Assembly: GCF_001426865.1 (NCBI RefSeq)
Contig: NZ_LMFO01000010.1
Span: 16,032-80,031 of the forward strand
DNA: 64,000 nucleotides
Source of the DNA: Paenibacillus sp. Root52
GTDB lineage: Bacteria > Bacillota > Bacilli > Paenibacillales > Paenibacillaceae
Direction of reading: 5' to 3'
Below, one piece after another: positions 7,500 to 16,853 of this stretch (positions within the stretch are counted from its first letter, which is position 1; each line of letters starts with the position of its first letter). A program made the translations under genes and the position numbers. The notes beneath the pieces were generated by a model. That model ran no database searches. It had not been told where the DNA came from and worked only from the letters and a program-made list of their open reading frames with translations.

Positions 7500-10098
7500 C
7501 GTTGAATACCTCCACGTTATAATACGGTCTAAGCTCTTCATCATTCAAAAGATCCGGGAATTGCAGAGGTTCCGTTTGTTTCAATCCCCCCTGGAATAGA
7601 TTAAACTTCAACTTATTGAACCAGGCTCCACGCTGACTCAGACGTTCTTCGATATCCTGAAGACGTGCAATATAATCGGCATGATGCGGTCGATCTGCCA
7701 CCGCCTCTCTTGCATAAGCAAGTGCTTGCTCTCCTTGTCCAAGATGCATATAGGTCAGGCTCAGCAAACTACAGGTATCCCCTCGTAAACCAAATTCGTA
7801 TGCACGAGTGAGCATTTTGCGAGCGACATCGTATTTACGTGCTTCATATAAGTGTAATCCACCATAAAAGTAGCTGTAACCGTCAATCTTAGTAGGTTCT
7901 ACCGTTTTATAATAATGCACGATTGCAGTGTCTAGCTCTTCCCACCGTTTCTGTTCCGCCAAGATCCGAACCATCTGCAGAAGTGCCCATGGATTCTGAG
8001 GCTCTTTATTTTGGATCTTCCGAATCCATACTGCTGCTTCCTCAAATTTGCGTTCTGCAAGCAGACAGATGGCAATCATTTTAGGTAACATGGAGGCATC
8101 CAATAATTCATGATGAAGAGCCAAGTAGAAATCATGAGCAACGCTCCAGTTTTTTCGAGCAAAAGTTAAATCTGCCGCCAAACCAAGAGCCTCTTCTTTG
8201 TACGATGTGTCACCCGAATTCAAATAGAGTTCAATTGTAGACAACGTAAGGTCAATTTTGCTCTGTCTTTGATAGGTTTTGAACAGGTAATACAACGCAG
8301 ATGGCATATCCTCCATCTTCAAACATGCTTGGAAACACGCAATAGCTTCTTCTAATCTGTCAATATTCATATACGAGATGCCTAAATAGTAATGGAGACT
8401 AGCACTTTTATTACCTTCTTGCATATACGTCTCAAAGCATGTTACAGCCTCTTCATATTGTTCTAAGCTGTAATAACTGAACGCCAATCCATAATTGTAT
8501 CCTGTATGACCGTTTAATGATCTTGCCTGCAAATAATGATCTACAGACTGTTCATTCTGGTCTAACATTCGATAGGCTTCACCAAGATAATAATAGACTT
8601 CCGGCACTTCTGGCATATGTTCTTTCAGAATGAAACCATCTGGTATCATATCCTCATAGTGGTCGAGATCATAATTGACTTTTGTGCGTAAATACAAAGC
8701 TTCTGTATGGACAACAGCTTGCGCGTTGGCAATTTCTATAGCCTGATTGAGGTACGTTAGAGCAAGATTGAGATCCACTTCATATGCGATCTGGGCAACC
8801 GAAAACCAAGCGTTACTGCTTAGCTGCACCTTGGGATCAAATCCTGCAAACATGGACAACACCTTGTCTGATCGTTTCCTTAAAAGATAAAGCTCGATCA
8901 GCTCCTCAATCTGCTCCGTTACAGGGAATCGAGTACCTTGCAGCTCAGCTTCCAAACTTGCAATGCGTACTAGCTCATATTCATTTCGAACTTGCCATAG
9001 TCGAGTACGTAGTTCAAGATCCGCTGGGAAGCGCTCTAACGCTGCTTGATATAAATCAATAACCTCACGATTGCGTCCCAACAGAGCCAGACATTGTGCT
9101 GCAGACGATAGTGCTGGACTGTAGATCACCGGCTCCGCAGCTTCCGATAATTGCATGTTTATAGATAATGCTTCTTCCGTGTGCCCAGTCTTCAGTAACA
9201 TGTCTGCCAAGTGACGCAGAATTTGAGGGTCATCGGGAGATATAACGGCCAATCTTGAATACATATGGAGTGCGGTCTCCCAGTCCTCCACGTTGATCGA
9301 ATATCTTCCAATTAAACGTAACAATACCGGATCTTGTTCGTACAGTTCGTATGCTCTGCCCAGCATCTCATGCGCAATATTCAAGTCTTGGTGGATAAGT
9401 GCCCGCCTTGCATATTCACGGAGATATACATATTCATCTATCGGCAGCCCCTCTGCAACAGCCTGTTGCAAGTGTTCAAGCTGCAGATCGTACGGGCTAT
9501 GACACTGGTAATGAACATGACTAAGGAACGATGAAGAGAATCGCTCGTTTAACTGAAATTCATTTTCTGTCCATTCAAATGTCTCATCCAGCAACCTCCA
9601 TACCGAGATTGGCAGCCAGTTACGTTCACTCAGAACCATTAACAATTCCGTATGCAAAATCTCCCGAACCTGTATACTCCAAAATCGTTCGTCTTCCACA
9701 AGCTGCAACCATAGGTCATATCGAATACGAGAATCAAAATTATCGTAAAGCTTAATCATTCTATCTATAAAATGCTTCACAGCTTCTACGACTGGATCTT
9801 CCTGCTTCAGAGTGCCTATTGGCAAGTCTTCAATATGTATATCTTGTGATGGATCTGCTCCAACTTCTGTGATGTGATCTGCATAATCTGTACGGTCATT
9901 CTCTAATTGAGTATCTGTGGTTGAAGCAATCATGCCCGTTGATGCCATCTTTCTAGCTCGCTCATAGGCTGCTCGAAGCTTCTTAAAGCCTTCTGGATTG
10001 TCTTCGGGATGATTATGTTTCAATTGTGACGTGTACGCCTTCCTAATTGCGCTCAAATCTTCGGTAGGTTCAATACCGAGTATGCCCCAGTAGTCCAT
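7483..10098 (-). CDS. J-domain and TPR repeat protein
   Basis: 871-aa soluble protein. GAAGGGAA precedes ATG 10098. Residues 1-50 form a DnaJ-like J-domain (DYWGILGIEP, IRKAYTSQLK, GFKKLRAAYERA), but the Hsp70-stimulating HPD tripeptide is HPE (NHPEDNPEGF). From about residue 230 to 840 the chain is an array of tetratricopeptide repeats, for example GRYSINVEDWETALHMYSRL and HYYLGISYMNIDRLEEAIAC. A co-chaperone or scaffold role is likely. Asp-to-Glu in HPD may weaken or change DnaK coupling. It is the first gene of an operon with DUF1266 and LysR genes. Confidence 0.85.
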   Translation of the reverse strand: MDYWGILGIEPTEDLSAIRKAYTSQLKHNHPEDNPEGFKKLRAAYERARKMASTGMIASTTDTQLENDRTDYADHITEVGADPSQDIHIEDLPIGTLKQEDPVVEAVKHFIDRMIKLYDNFDSRIRYDLWLQLVEDERFWSIQVREILHTELLMVLSERNWLPISVWRLLDETFEWTENEFQLNERFSSSFLSHVHYQCHSPYDLQLEHLQQAVAEGLPIDEYVYLREYARRALIHQDLNIAHEMLGRAYELYEQDPVLLRLIGRYSINVEDWETALHMYSRLAVISPDDPQILRHLADMLLKTGHTEEALSINMQLSEAAEPVIYSPALSSAAQCLALLGRNREVIDLYQAALERFPADLELRTRLWQVRNEYELVRIASLEAELQGTRFPVTEQIEELIELYLLRKRSDKVLSMFAGFDPKVQLSSNAWFSVAQIAYEVDLNLALTYLNQAIEIANAQAVVHTEALYLRTKVNYDLDHYEDMIPDGFILKEHMPEVPEVYYYLGEAYRMLDQNEQSVDHYLQARSLNGHTGYNYGLAFSYYSLEQYEEAVTCFETYMQEGNKSASLHYYLGISYMNIDRLEEAIACFQACLKMEDMPSALYYLFKTYQRQSKIDLTLSTIELYLNSGDTSYKEEALGLAADLTFARKNWSVAHDFYLALHHELLDASMLPKMIAICLLAERKFEEAAVWIRKIQNKEPQNPWALLQMVRILAEQKRWEELDTAIVHYYKTVEPTKIDGYSYFYGGLHLYEARKYDVARKMLTRAYEFGLRGDTCSLLSLTYMHLGQGEQALAYAREAVADRPHHADYIARLQDIEERLSQRGAWFNKLKFNLFQGGLKQTEPLQFPDLLNDEELRPYYNVEVFNDAFFA

Positions 10099-10318
10099 GA
10101 TGTTGTTCCCTTCTATTCTAGAATTCTTATCAATCCATAGTTTGCTTTCTACATACTAGCGCTAAACTCGCTATAATCCTTCCTTAATATATCATATTCG
10201 GAATGAACATAATCGACGAGCTCTTCTTCATAGGTGTAAGAAAGACATCGTGAGTAGATGAATATGAGCTTCATAGGGTTCGTCTCCATGCGCACACTTC
10301 AAGGAGGTATTGTAGATT

Positions 10319-11482
10319 ATGAGCAAAGGAACACAAAAGCATGGTAAACCATTCATTGTACCCCAGCCGATACGCAAAGATGGTGCAGGCGGACCGGATC
10401 GTGGGCCGCGTGATGTGATGAGAGATCTGCAAAATCCGGATATGCTCGTACCTCCATCCACAGATAACGGATTGTTACCCAATCTGAGAATGTCTTTCTC
10501 TGATACACATATGCAATTGAATCATGGCGGATGGTCACGCGAGATCACGGTTCGGGATCTTCCTATTGCAACGACGCTTGCAGGCGTTAATATGAGCCTC
10601 ACCCCTGGAGGCGTAAGGGAGCTGCACTGGCATCAACAATCGGAGTGGGCTTATATGATTCTAGGTACCGCACGAATTACATCCGTTGATCAGAACGGTC
10701 GCAACTTTATCGCTGATGTTGGTCCAGGGGATCTATGGTTTTTCCCCAAGGGTGTACCTCATTCCATTCAAGGACTAGACGAAGGCTGTGAATTTTTACT
10801 CGTATTTGATGATGGAGCCTTCTCAGATCTCAACACACTATCCATTTCCGATTGGTTTGCACACACACCGAAGGACGTATTGTCTCTTAATTTCGGTGTA
10901 TCTGAAGCCGCATTTGAAGGCATGCCGGCAGAGCAGGTGTATATTTTTCAAGATCAGGTTCCCGGTTCTCTCGCAAGTCAGGAAGTACAGTCACCCTACG
11001 GAACCGTTCCTCTGTCCTTCAAGCATCGTTTGTTAGCTCAGACACCGATCATCACTCCTGGAGGAAGTGTGCGGATTGTAGATTCGAGCAACTTCCCCAT
11101 CTCCACAACGGTAGCAGCCGCATTGGTTGAGATTAAGCCTGGAGGCATGCGTGAACTTCATTGGCACCCCAATGCAGATGAATGGCAATATTATTTGACT
11201 GGGCAAGGGCGAATGACTGTTTTTGGAGGCAATGGTATTGCGCGTACATTTGACTATCGGGCTGGGGATGTAGGGTATGTTCCTGTAGCCATGGGGCATT
11301 ATATCCAGAATACGGGTAAGGACACACTATGGTTTTTGGAGATTTTCAGAAGCGATCGTTTCGAAGATATTTCACTTAATCAATGGATGGCATTAACCCC
11401 ACGGGAGCTGGTTCGGGATAATCTGAACGCTTCTGTTGAATTGCTCAATGCTTTACGTAAACAGAAATGGCCTGTCGTCTAA
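10319..11482 (+). CDS. Bicupin oxalate decarboxylase family protein
   Basis: 387-aa bicupin with AAGGAGG upstream of ATG 10319. Both manganese sites are complete: H103, H105, E109, H148 in domain 1 and H281, H283, E288, H327 in domain 2 (ELHWH in both). The fold matches Bacillus OxdC, which converts oxalate to formate and CO2. The flexible lid of domain 1, SENS in B. subtilis OxdC with the essential Glu, reads SDLN here (residues 169-172), so the proton donor would be Asp. Decarboxylase activity is likely but altered specificity is possible. No signal peptide. The next gene, a dehydrogenase, follows after 75 bp. Confidence 0.88.
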   Translation: MSKGTQKHGKPFIVPQPIRKDGAGGPDRGPRDVMRDLQNPDMLVPPSTDNGLLPNLRMSFSDTHMQLNHGGWSREITVRDLPIATTLAGVNMSLTPGGVRELHWHQQSEWAYMILGTARITSVDQNGRNFIADVGPGDLWFFPKGVPHSIQGLDEGCEFLLVFDDGAFSDLNTLSISDWFAHTPKDVLSLNFGVSEAAFEGMPAEQVYIFQDQVPGSLASQEVQSPYGTVPLSFKHRLLAQTPIITPGGSVRIVDSSNFPISTTVAAALVEIKPGGMRELHWHPNADEWQYYLTGQGRMTVFGGNGIARTFDYRAGDVGYVPVAMGHYIQNTGKDTLWFLEIFRSDRFEDISLNQWMALTPRELVRDNLNASVELLNALRKQKWPVV

Positions 11483-11557
11483 ACGATTGATATTATTTTT
11501 AGATTAGAAATTATTGGGTAAAGAAGAGAGAAATCAATTTTAAGGAGGAATTTTGCA

Positions 11558-12697
11558 ATGAGAGCTGTTACGTTTCAAGGTATTAAGGATATTCAGGTGA
11601 AGCAGGTTGAAGATCCACGTTTGGAACAAAAGGATGACATTATCGTTCGCATCACTTCCACCGCCATATGTGGGTCTGATCTTCATATCTATCAGGGAGC
11701 CCTTCCTGCTCAGAAAGATTACGTTATTGGTCATGAACCGATGGGGATCGTGGAAGAGGTTGGTCCCGAAGTAACGAAGGTAAAAAAAGGAGATCGCGTC
11801 GTTTTGCCTTTTAACGTCTCTTGCGGAGAGTGCTTCTACTGTAACCACGACATGGAGAGTCAATGCGATAATTCCAATGGAAATCCGGAAATTCATACCG
11901 GTGGTTATCTCGGTTTTACCGATCGTTATGGGAACTATCCCGGAGGGCAGGCAGAACTCCTGCGTGTACCTTATGGGAATTTCATGCCATTTGTCATTCC
12001 TGAATCATGTGAACTGGAGGATGAGGCACTACTGTTCTTATCTGATGTGCTCCCTACGGCATACTGGAGTGTAGAGAACGCTGGCGTCAAACCCGGGGAT
12101 ACCGTTACAGTGCTAGGAAGTGGCCCCATCGGGCTCATGACACAGAAATTTGCTTGGATGAAGGGTGCTAAGCGAGTGATCGCTGTGGATCGTCTTCCCT
12201 ACCGACTGGACAAGGCCAAACGCATGAATGATGCAGAAGTGTACAATTTCGAGGAGTACGATGATATGGGCGAGTACATCCGTGAAATCACGCAGGGAGG
12301 TACTGACGTTGTTATTGACTGTGTGGGTATGGACGGCAAAAAATCGACACTTGAGGAAATTGGGCAAAAGCTCAAACTTCATGGCGGTTCCCTCGGAGCC
12401 ATTGAGATTGGCATGAAGGCCGTGCGGAAATTCGGTACACTTCATCTTACCGGCGTCTACGGTTCCTCCTACAACATGTTCCCTCTCGGGAATCTGTTCG
12501 AACGAAACATTAATATTAAAATGGGACAAGCTCCCGTTATTCACTATATGCCAGAATTGTTCCGCAAAATTACTGCTGGGGAATTCGATCCAACGGAAAT
12601 CATCTCCCACCGCATTGCGCTAGAAAATGCCAGCGAAGCCTACAAAATCTTCAACGATCATGAAGACGAATGCACCAAAGTTATCTTAAAACCGTAA
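11558..12697 (+). CDS. Zinc-dependent alcohol/formaldehyde dehydrogenase
   Basis: 379-aa medium-chain dehydrogenase. ATG 11558 is preceded by AAGGAGG. Catalytic zinc ligands are C38 and H59-E60 (ICGSDLH, GHEPMG). The four structural-zinc cysteines are C89, C92, C95 and C103. The NAD fold carries GSGPIG at about 187-192. The long insert and the segment VDRLPYRLDKA resemble glutathione-independent formaldehyde dehydrogenases and AdhB-type enzymes. The substrate is not determined by sequence. It follows the oxalate decarboxylase gene by 75 bp and may be co-transcribed with it, which would place it near C1 metabolism (inference). Confidence 0.88.
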   Translation: MRAVTFQGIKDIQVKQVEDPRLEQKDDIIVRITSTAICGSDLHIYQGALPAQKDYVIGHEPMGIVEEVGPEVTKVKKGDRVVLPFNVSCGECFYCNHDMESQCDNSNGNPEIHTGGYLGFTDRYGNYPGGQAELLRVPYGNFMPFVIPESCELEDEALLFLSDVLPTAYWSVENAGVKPGDTVTVLGSGPIGLMTQKFAWMKGAKRVIAVDRLPYRLDKAKRMNDAEVYNFEEYDDMGEYIREITQGGTDVVIDCVGMDGKKSTLEEIGQKLKLHGGSLGAIEIGMKAVRKFGTLHLTGVYGSSYNMFPLGNLFERNINIKMGQAPVIHYMPELFRKITAGEFDPTEIISHRIALENASEAYKIFNDHEDECTKVILKP

Positions 12698-12739
12698 CCC
12701 AGCTGTATCTTATGATAGTTCATTTGATATGAACTCCAT

Positions 12740-12797
12740 CCCCAAATAGGTAGGCGCCCCAAACAGTTTGATGGGCACGTCTACCTATTTGTTTGGG
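12740..12797. terminator. Long hairpin between convergent genes
   Basis: CCCCAAATAGGTAG pairs with CTACCTATTTG-TTTGGG, and an inner GCCC/GGGC stem closes an A/T-rich loop. The roughly 57-nt hairpin has no T run, so termination is plausible but not certain. It could also protect the mRNA end. Confidence 0.5.
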
Positions 12798-12877
12798 AGA
12801 ATTAAAATAATTAAGTATCTATGAATACCCTCAAACTACAATGACTGTGTGTACCCGTGAATAGACTCCTTCTACGA

Positions 12878-13660
12878 CTACTGAGGTTTATGAGCCTGAA
12901 TATACACACTTTCTCCCTCAAAGCTCAACAGGCTCCCATCCTCTGACTTCTCAAGCTTAAAGTACTTATGAATCTGATCTTCAGCATGTAACATGCTCAC
13001 TTCCAGCTCTCTCATCGCCTGTGCTGGCAATGCTGCACGCTCACACCAATCCGTAAACTGGAAAGGCTTCTCAAAGGTCACCATAGCGTCGATCCGGAAG
13101 CCTGCCTTGTCCAGCATCGAGATCCATTCTGATTTACGCCAAGCACGACCATGACTTGGATCACGCCATTTCTCAATATCATTATAAAAACGGTCATACA
13201 CATCGCTTTCAGGTGCAACGTTATCAATGAGCAACAACTTGCCGCCTGGCTTCAAGACCCGTAATGATTCATTAACGAAAGCAACAACGTCTGGAAAGTG
13301 ATGTGCAGCAATCCGGGAGGTTACGCGATCAAAGGTATTGTCTGAGAAGGGAAGTTGCTCCGCATCGCCTGCTACAAAATTAACATTGGTGTGTCCGTTC
13401 CCGTGGATAAATTGCTGTGCTACCTGCAACATTTCCTCGGTTAGATCTAATGCAGTCACTTGGTTCACAAGCGGTGCCAACGCATTTGCAACGTGTCCTC
13501 CACCTGTAGCAATATCGAGTACGTTCATCGAAGAGTTCACTTCGGAGGATGCAACCAACCATGCTAGATCCTCACCTTTGGCATGTCGAGCACTTGTGAC
13601 ATATTTGTACGCATTACTAGCAAATTGCTTTTGAACCTGTCCTTTAATCTCATTAGACAT
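12878..13660 (-). CDS. Class I SAM-dependent methyltransferase (UbiE-like)
   Basis: 260-aa protein. GGAGGAG precedes ATG 13660. Motif I is VLDIATGGGHVANAL near residue 48, followed by TALDLTEEMLQVA, FVAGDAEQLPFSDNTFD and LRVLKPGGKLLLID, the standard order of methyltransferase motifs I to III. The HHFPD segment is typical of the UbiE/COQ5-like group. The substrate is unknown. It is a single gene. Its upstream region has a GTTTC-N7-GAAAC inverted repeat at 13744-13760 that may bind a regulator. Confidence 0.88.
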   Translation of the reverse strand: MSNEIKGQVQKQFASNAYKYVTSARHAKGEDLAWLVASSEVNSSMNVLDIATGGGHVANALAPLVNQVTALDLTEEMLQVAQQFIHGNGHTNVNFVAGDAEQLPFSDNTFDRVTSRIAAHHFPDVVAFVNESLRVLKPGGKLLLIDNVAPESDVYDRFYNDIEKWRDPSHGRAWRKSEWISMLDKAGFRIDAMVTFEKPFQFTDWCERAALPAQAMRELEVSMLHAEDQIHKYFKLEKSEDGSLLSFEGESVYIQAHKPQ

Positions 13661-13743
13661 AAAATCTTCTCCTCCGTTCCGCTTGCTCTAAATTCATCTG
13701 ATTTAAACTTTAATGCATTTTCTTTTGTTTTATCATTTCGTTA

Positions 13744-13760
13744 GTTTCACTATACGAAAC
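13744..13760. promoter_or_regulatory. Inverted repeat upstream of methyltransferase gene
   Basis: GTTTC-actatac-GAAAC is a perfect 5-7-5 dyad. A further GTTTCA lies 4 bases downstream. Position about 85-100 bp before the methyltransferase start suits an operator or promoter element. No cognate regulator is adjacent. Confidence 0.3.
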
Positions 13761-13816
13761 TGAGTTTCATTAAATCGCCATTACATCATAACATACCCCT
13801 GAATGAAGTAACAATC

Positions 13817-13861
13817 AAAAAAGAACATCTTCCGAGTAAACGTTACTCAGAAAATGCTCTT
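13817..13861 (-). terminator. Terminator of fruRKA operon
   Basis: On the minus strand, AAGAgCAT...GAGTAA and TTACTC...ATGtTCTT form a long stem with six T after it. It lies 35 bp past the fruA stop. Confidence 0.8.
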
Positions 13862-13896
13862 ATCTTGATTCATAACTTATGATTGAATTTTATTTA

Positions 13897-15861
13897 TTAT
13901 ACGACCTTAGGCAATTTCGACTTCCACAATCCCAGAATGAGACCCGAGATCACTGCACCAATCGCTACTGCAAGTAGGAACAACAGGGCGTGGTTTGCCA
14001 AAAATGCAACGAAGATTCCTCCGTGTGGAGCCGGCACGTTAATACTCCATAATTGTGTCAGTCCACCTGCAACAGCTGAACCAAGGATACAGGATGTCAG
14101 TACACGAAGCGGATCTGCAGCTGCGAAAGGAATCGCACCTTCTGTAATGAACGAGAAGCCCAGTACATAGTTCGTCAAACCAGATTTACGTTCTTGATCT
14201 GTAAACTTAGATTTGAAGAATGTTGTTGCCAGAGCGATTGCCAGTGGCGGTACCATCCCGCCTGCCATAACAGCAGCCATCCAAGCACCATCTGTGTTAC
14301 CACTGGATGTGAAGACACCAATTGCAAAGGTATATGCTGCTTTATTGAATGGTCCACCCATATCAATGGACATCATGCCACCGAGCAGCAAGCCAAGCAA
14401 TACCGCATTACCTGTACCAATATTACCAAGTGCATCGACAAGCCATGTGTTCAAAGAACCGAAGATTGGATCAAAGATATAGTAACTCACTGCACCAACG
14501 ATCAACAGACCAAGCACAGGGTACAACAGAATTGGTTTCAAACCATCAATAGCTTTTGGCAATCCTTTGAGTGCTTTGCGCAGCCCAATGATAACATAAC
14601 CTGCAAGGAAACCGGCAGCAAGTCCGCCAAGGAATCCAGCATTAGAGTTCACGGCCATCAAACCACCGACCATACCTGGCATTAACGCTGGACGATCACC
14701 GATACTCATCGCGATAAAACCAGCTAGAACAGGAATTAAGAAGTGGAATGCACCTGTGCCCCCACCGATTGTTTGCAACAATTGTACAAGCGGGTTTTCC
14801 GGGCTTGCAATTTGCTCAATCAGGAAGGAAATTGCCAGCAGGATACCGCCACCCACGACGAATGGAAGCATGTGAGAGATCCCGTTCATCAGGTCTTTGT
14901 AGATTTTGCTACCTACACTCATTTTACCTGCTGTGGCTTCGTCATTCTTACCTGCTGCACCCTGACTACGATAGATCGGTGCATCGCCGTTAACGGCCTT
15001 ACGGATCAGTTCTTCGGATTTGCGGATACCGTCACTTACAGGTCTTTGCAGAACTGGCTTCCCATCAAAACGAGCCATCTCTACATTTTTGTCTGCTGCC
15101 ACGATAACGCCTTTGGCACGCGCAATTTCATCAGCTGTCAGAACGTTCTGAGCACCTTCAGAACCATTCGTCTCTACTCGAATGTTAATGCCCATCTCTT
15201 GCGCTTTTTTCTTAAGTGCGTCTTCTGCCATAAACGTGTGGGCGATCCCCGTTGGACACGCCGTAACCGCAACGACAAAGTCTTCGGAGTTAGCATTTCC
15301 AACGATCACACCAGAGGTTTGCTCTTTGTTAGCTGATGCAGTAGCTGCCGTTGCTGCCGCCTTCTCTGCTTTTGCTTTCTCTTTAGCTTCCTCTTTCTTC
15401 GCCTCTTCAGCTTGCTTAGCATCGAACAACGCGCTAACTTCTGCCGGTGTATCCGTGCTCATCAACTGCGAGATGAAATCGCTATCAATCAACAACCTGG
15501 AAAGTGCAGCAAGTGTACGCAGATGAGTATTACCCGCACCTTCTGGTGCAGCAATCATGAAAAATACATGAGCTGGCTCGTCATCAAGAGCAGTAAAGTC
15601 AAGACCTTTACGGCTTTTTGCAAATACAACCGTTGGTTCATTGACTGCGGATGTTTTGGCATGTGGCATAGCAATACCGCCACCAATTCCGGTGCTAGAT
15701 TCAGCTTCACGTTTATAGATCATCTCTTTGAACAAAACAGGATCGTTGATTCGTCCACTTTTGTTCAGACTGGCAATCAATTCATCAATTGCTTCATCCT
15801 TTGTTGTAGCTTGTAAATCCATGATCATCGTTTCTTGGATCATCAGATCTGTTATTTTCAT
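13897..15861 (-). CDS. fruA: PTS fructose transporter EIIABC
   Basis: 654-aa protein in the order IIA-IIB-IIC. The IIA phospho-histidine is H67 (GIAMPHAKT). An Ala/Lys/Glu-rich linker at about 145-180 joins IIB, whose phospho-cysteine is C202 (VTACPTGIAHTF). The membrane IIC domain spans about 310-654. It takes up fructose and delivers fructose-1-phosphate. The RBS is AAGGGAG before ATG 15861. It is the last gene of fruR-fruK-fruA, with a 79-bp gap after fruK that holds two hairpins. Confidence 0.95.
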   Translation of the reverse strand: MKITDLMIQETMIMDLQATTKDEAIDELIASLNKSGRINDPVLFKEMIYKREAESSTGIGGGIAMPHAKTSAVNEPTVVFAKSRKGLDFTALDDEPAHVFFMIAAPEGAGNTHLRTLAALSRLLIDSDFISQLMSTDTPAEVSALFDAKQAEEAKKEEAKEKAKAEKAAATAATASANKEQTSGVIVGNANSEDFVVAVTACPTGIAHTFMAEDALKKKAQEMGINIRVETNGSEGAQNVLTADEIARAKGVIVAADKNVEMARFDGKPVLQRPVSDGIRKSEELIRKAVNGDAPIYRSQGAAGKNDEATAGKMSVGSKIYKDLMNGISHMLPFVVGGGILLAISFLIEQIASPENPLVQLLQTIGGGTGAFHFLIPVLAGFIAMSIGDRPALMPGMVGGLMAVNSNAGFLGGLAAGFLAGYVIIGLRKALKGLPKAIDGLKPILLYPVLGLLIVGAVSYYIFDPIFGSLNTWLVDALGNIGTGNAVLLGLLLGGMMSIDMGGPFNKAAYTFAIGVFTSSGNTDGAWMAAVMAGGMVPPLAIALATTFFKSKFTDQERKSGLTNYVLGFSFITEGAIPFAAADPLRVLTSCILGSAVAGGLTQLWSINVPAPHGGIFVAFLANHALLFLLAVAIGAVISGLILGLWKSKLPKVV

Positions 15862-15889
15862 TTTGGTACACTCCCTTAGGTTCAGTCGA

Positions 15890-15946
15890 CCTGCATTCGC
15901 AGGCCGATCATGTATACAATGTAAGCCTCCTGTAGTTCAACTACAG
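15890..15946 (-). other. Two intercistronic hairpins between fruK and fruA
   Basis: On the transcribed strand CTGTAGTT-g-AACTACAG (15930-15946) contains the fruK stop codon, and CCTGC-gaat-GCAGG (15890-15903) lies 28 bases before the fruA start. A GGAGG lies between them with no start codon in range. They may set mRNA stability or relative expression of the two genes. Confidence 0.55.
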
Positions 15947-16852
15947 TTTAGTAATGCTGACTTGCGTGCGTAGTTCATCGATAAGCTCTCTCGTCGCAAG
16001 ATCATCAGAGAACGCAGTAGCACTTCCAGATGCAACACCTGTACGAAAGGCTTCAAGCAGATCCCCGTTCAAAACGTAAGTACCCACAAATCCGCCAATC
16101 ATGGAATCTCCGGCACCTACCGAGTTTTTGACAACGCCTTTAGGAACATTGGCATGATGAACTTCTTCCTGTGTAATGAATAATGCTCCTTCGCCGGCCA
16201 TGGAAATAAGTACATGCTTGGCGCCTGCTTCTAGTAGTCTGCGACCATAGGTTATGAGTTCTTCTCGAGTCTCAATCGTTACGCCGAACAGTTCTGCAAG
16301 TTCATGATGATTCGGCTTCACAAGCAACGGTTCATGGACAAGAGCATCCATTAATGCCTTACCTGTCGTATCAATAACGAATTCAGCGCCAGCTTGTTTA
16401 CATACCTTGATCAAACGATCATAAAAATCAGACCCCAGCGCAGGTGGAACACTTCCCGACAGAATTACGATATCTCCTTGCTGCAGTCCTGACATCTTCT
16501 GAAGCAATTGTTCTGACTCTTCAGAGCTAATCACAGGTCCAAGTCCGTTGATCTCTGTCTCTTCACCATGCTTCAACTTAATATTGATGCGTGTATCATC
16601 TGCAATGGTAACAAAGTCCGTACGGATTGCTTCTTCCTGCAATCGATCATTAATGAAACGTCCTGTGAATCCACCAAGGAATCCAAATGCTGTGTTCGTG
16701 GCACCAAGCTGATTAAGAATGCGTGATACGTTAATGCCTTTACCACCCGGAAGTTTCAAGTCCCGGTTCATTCGATTCAGTCCACCAAGTTTCAGATCAT
16801 GCACTTCCACGATATAATCGATGGAAGGATTAAGTGTTAACGTATATATCAT
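15941..16852 (-). CDS. fruK: 1-phosphofructokinase
   Basis: 303-aa PfkB-family kinase. It phosphorylates fructose-1-phosphate, the product of FruA, to fructose-1,6-bisphosphate. Diagnostic segments are TLTLNPSIDYIV at the start, KLPGGKGINVSRILNQLG near residue 35, and the signature NSVGAGDSMIGGF with the catalytic Asp near residue 250. The start lies one base past the fruR stop (TAA-C-ATG), with GAGGGA in the fruR tail, so translation is coupled. Confidence 0.95.
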   Translation of the reverse strand: MIYTLTLNPSIDYIVEVHDLKLGGLNRMNRDLKLPGGKGINVSRILNQLGATNTAFGFLGGFTGRFINDRLQEEAIRTDFVTIADDTRINIKLKHGEETEINGLGPVISSEESEQLLQKMSGLQQGDIVILSGSVPPALGSDFYDRLIKVCKQAGAEFVIDTTGKALMDALVHEPLLVKPNHHELAELFGVTIETREELITYGRRLLEAGAKHVLISMAGEGALFITQEEVHHANVPKGVVKNSVGAGDSMIGGFVGTYVLNGDLLEAFRTGVASGSATAFSDDLATRELIDELRTQVSITKL

Positions 16853-16853
16853 G

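Noticed and set aside
14194..15336. Several plus-strand frames opposite fruA.
   Set aside because: Shadows of the FruA coding sequence; no RBS and skewed composition.
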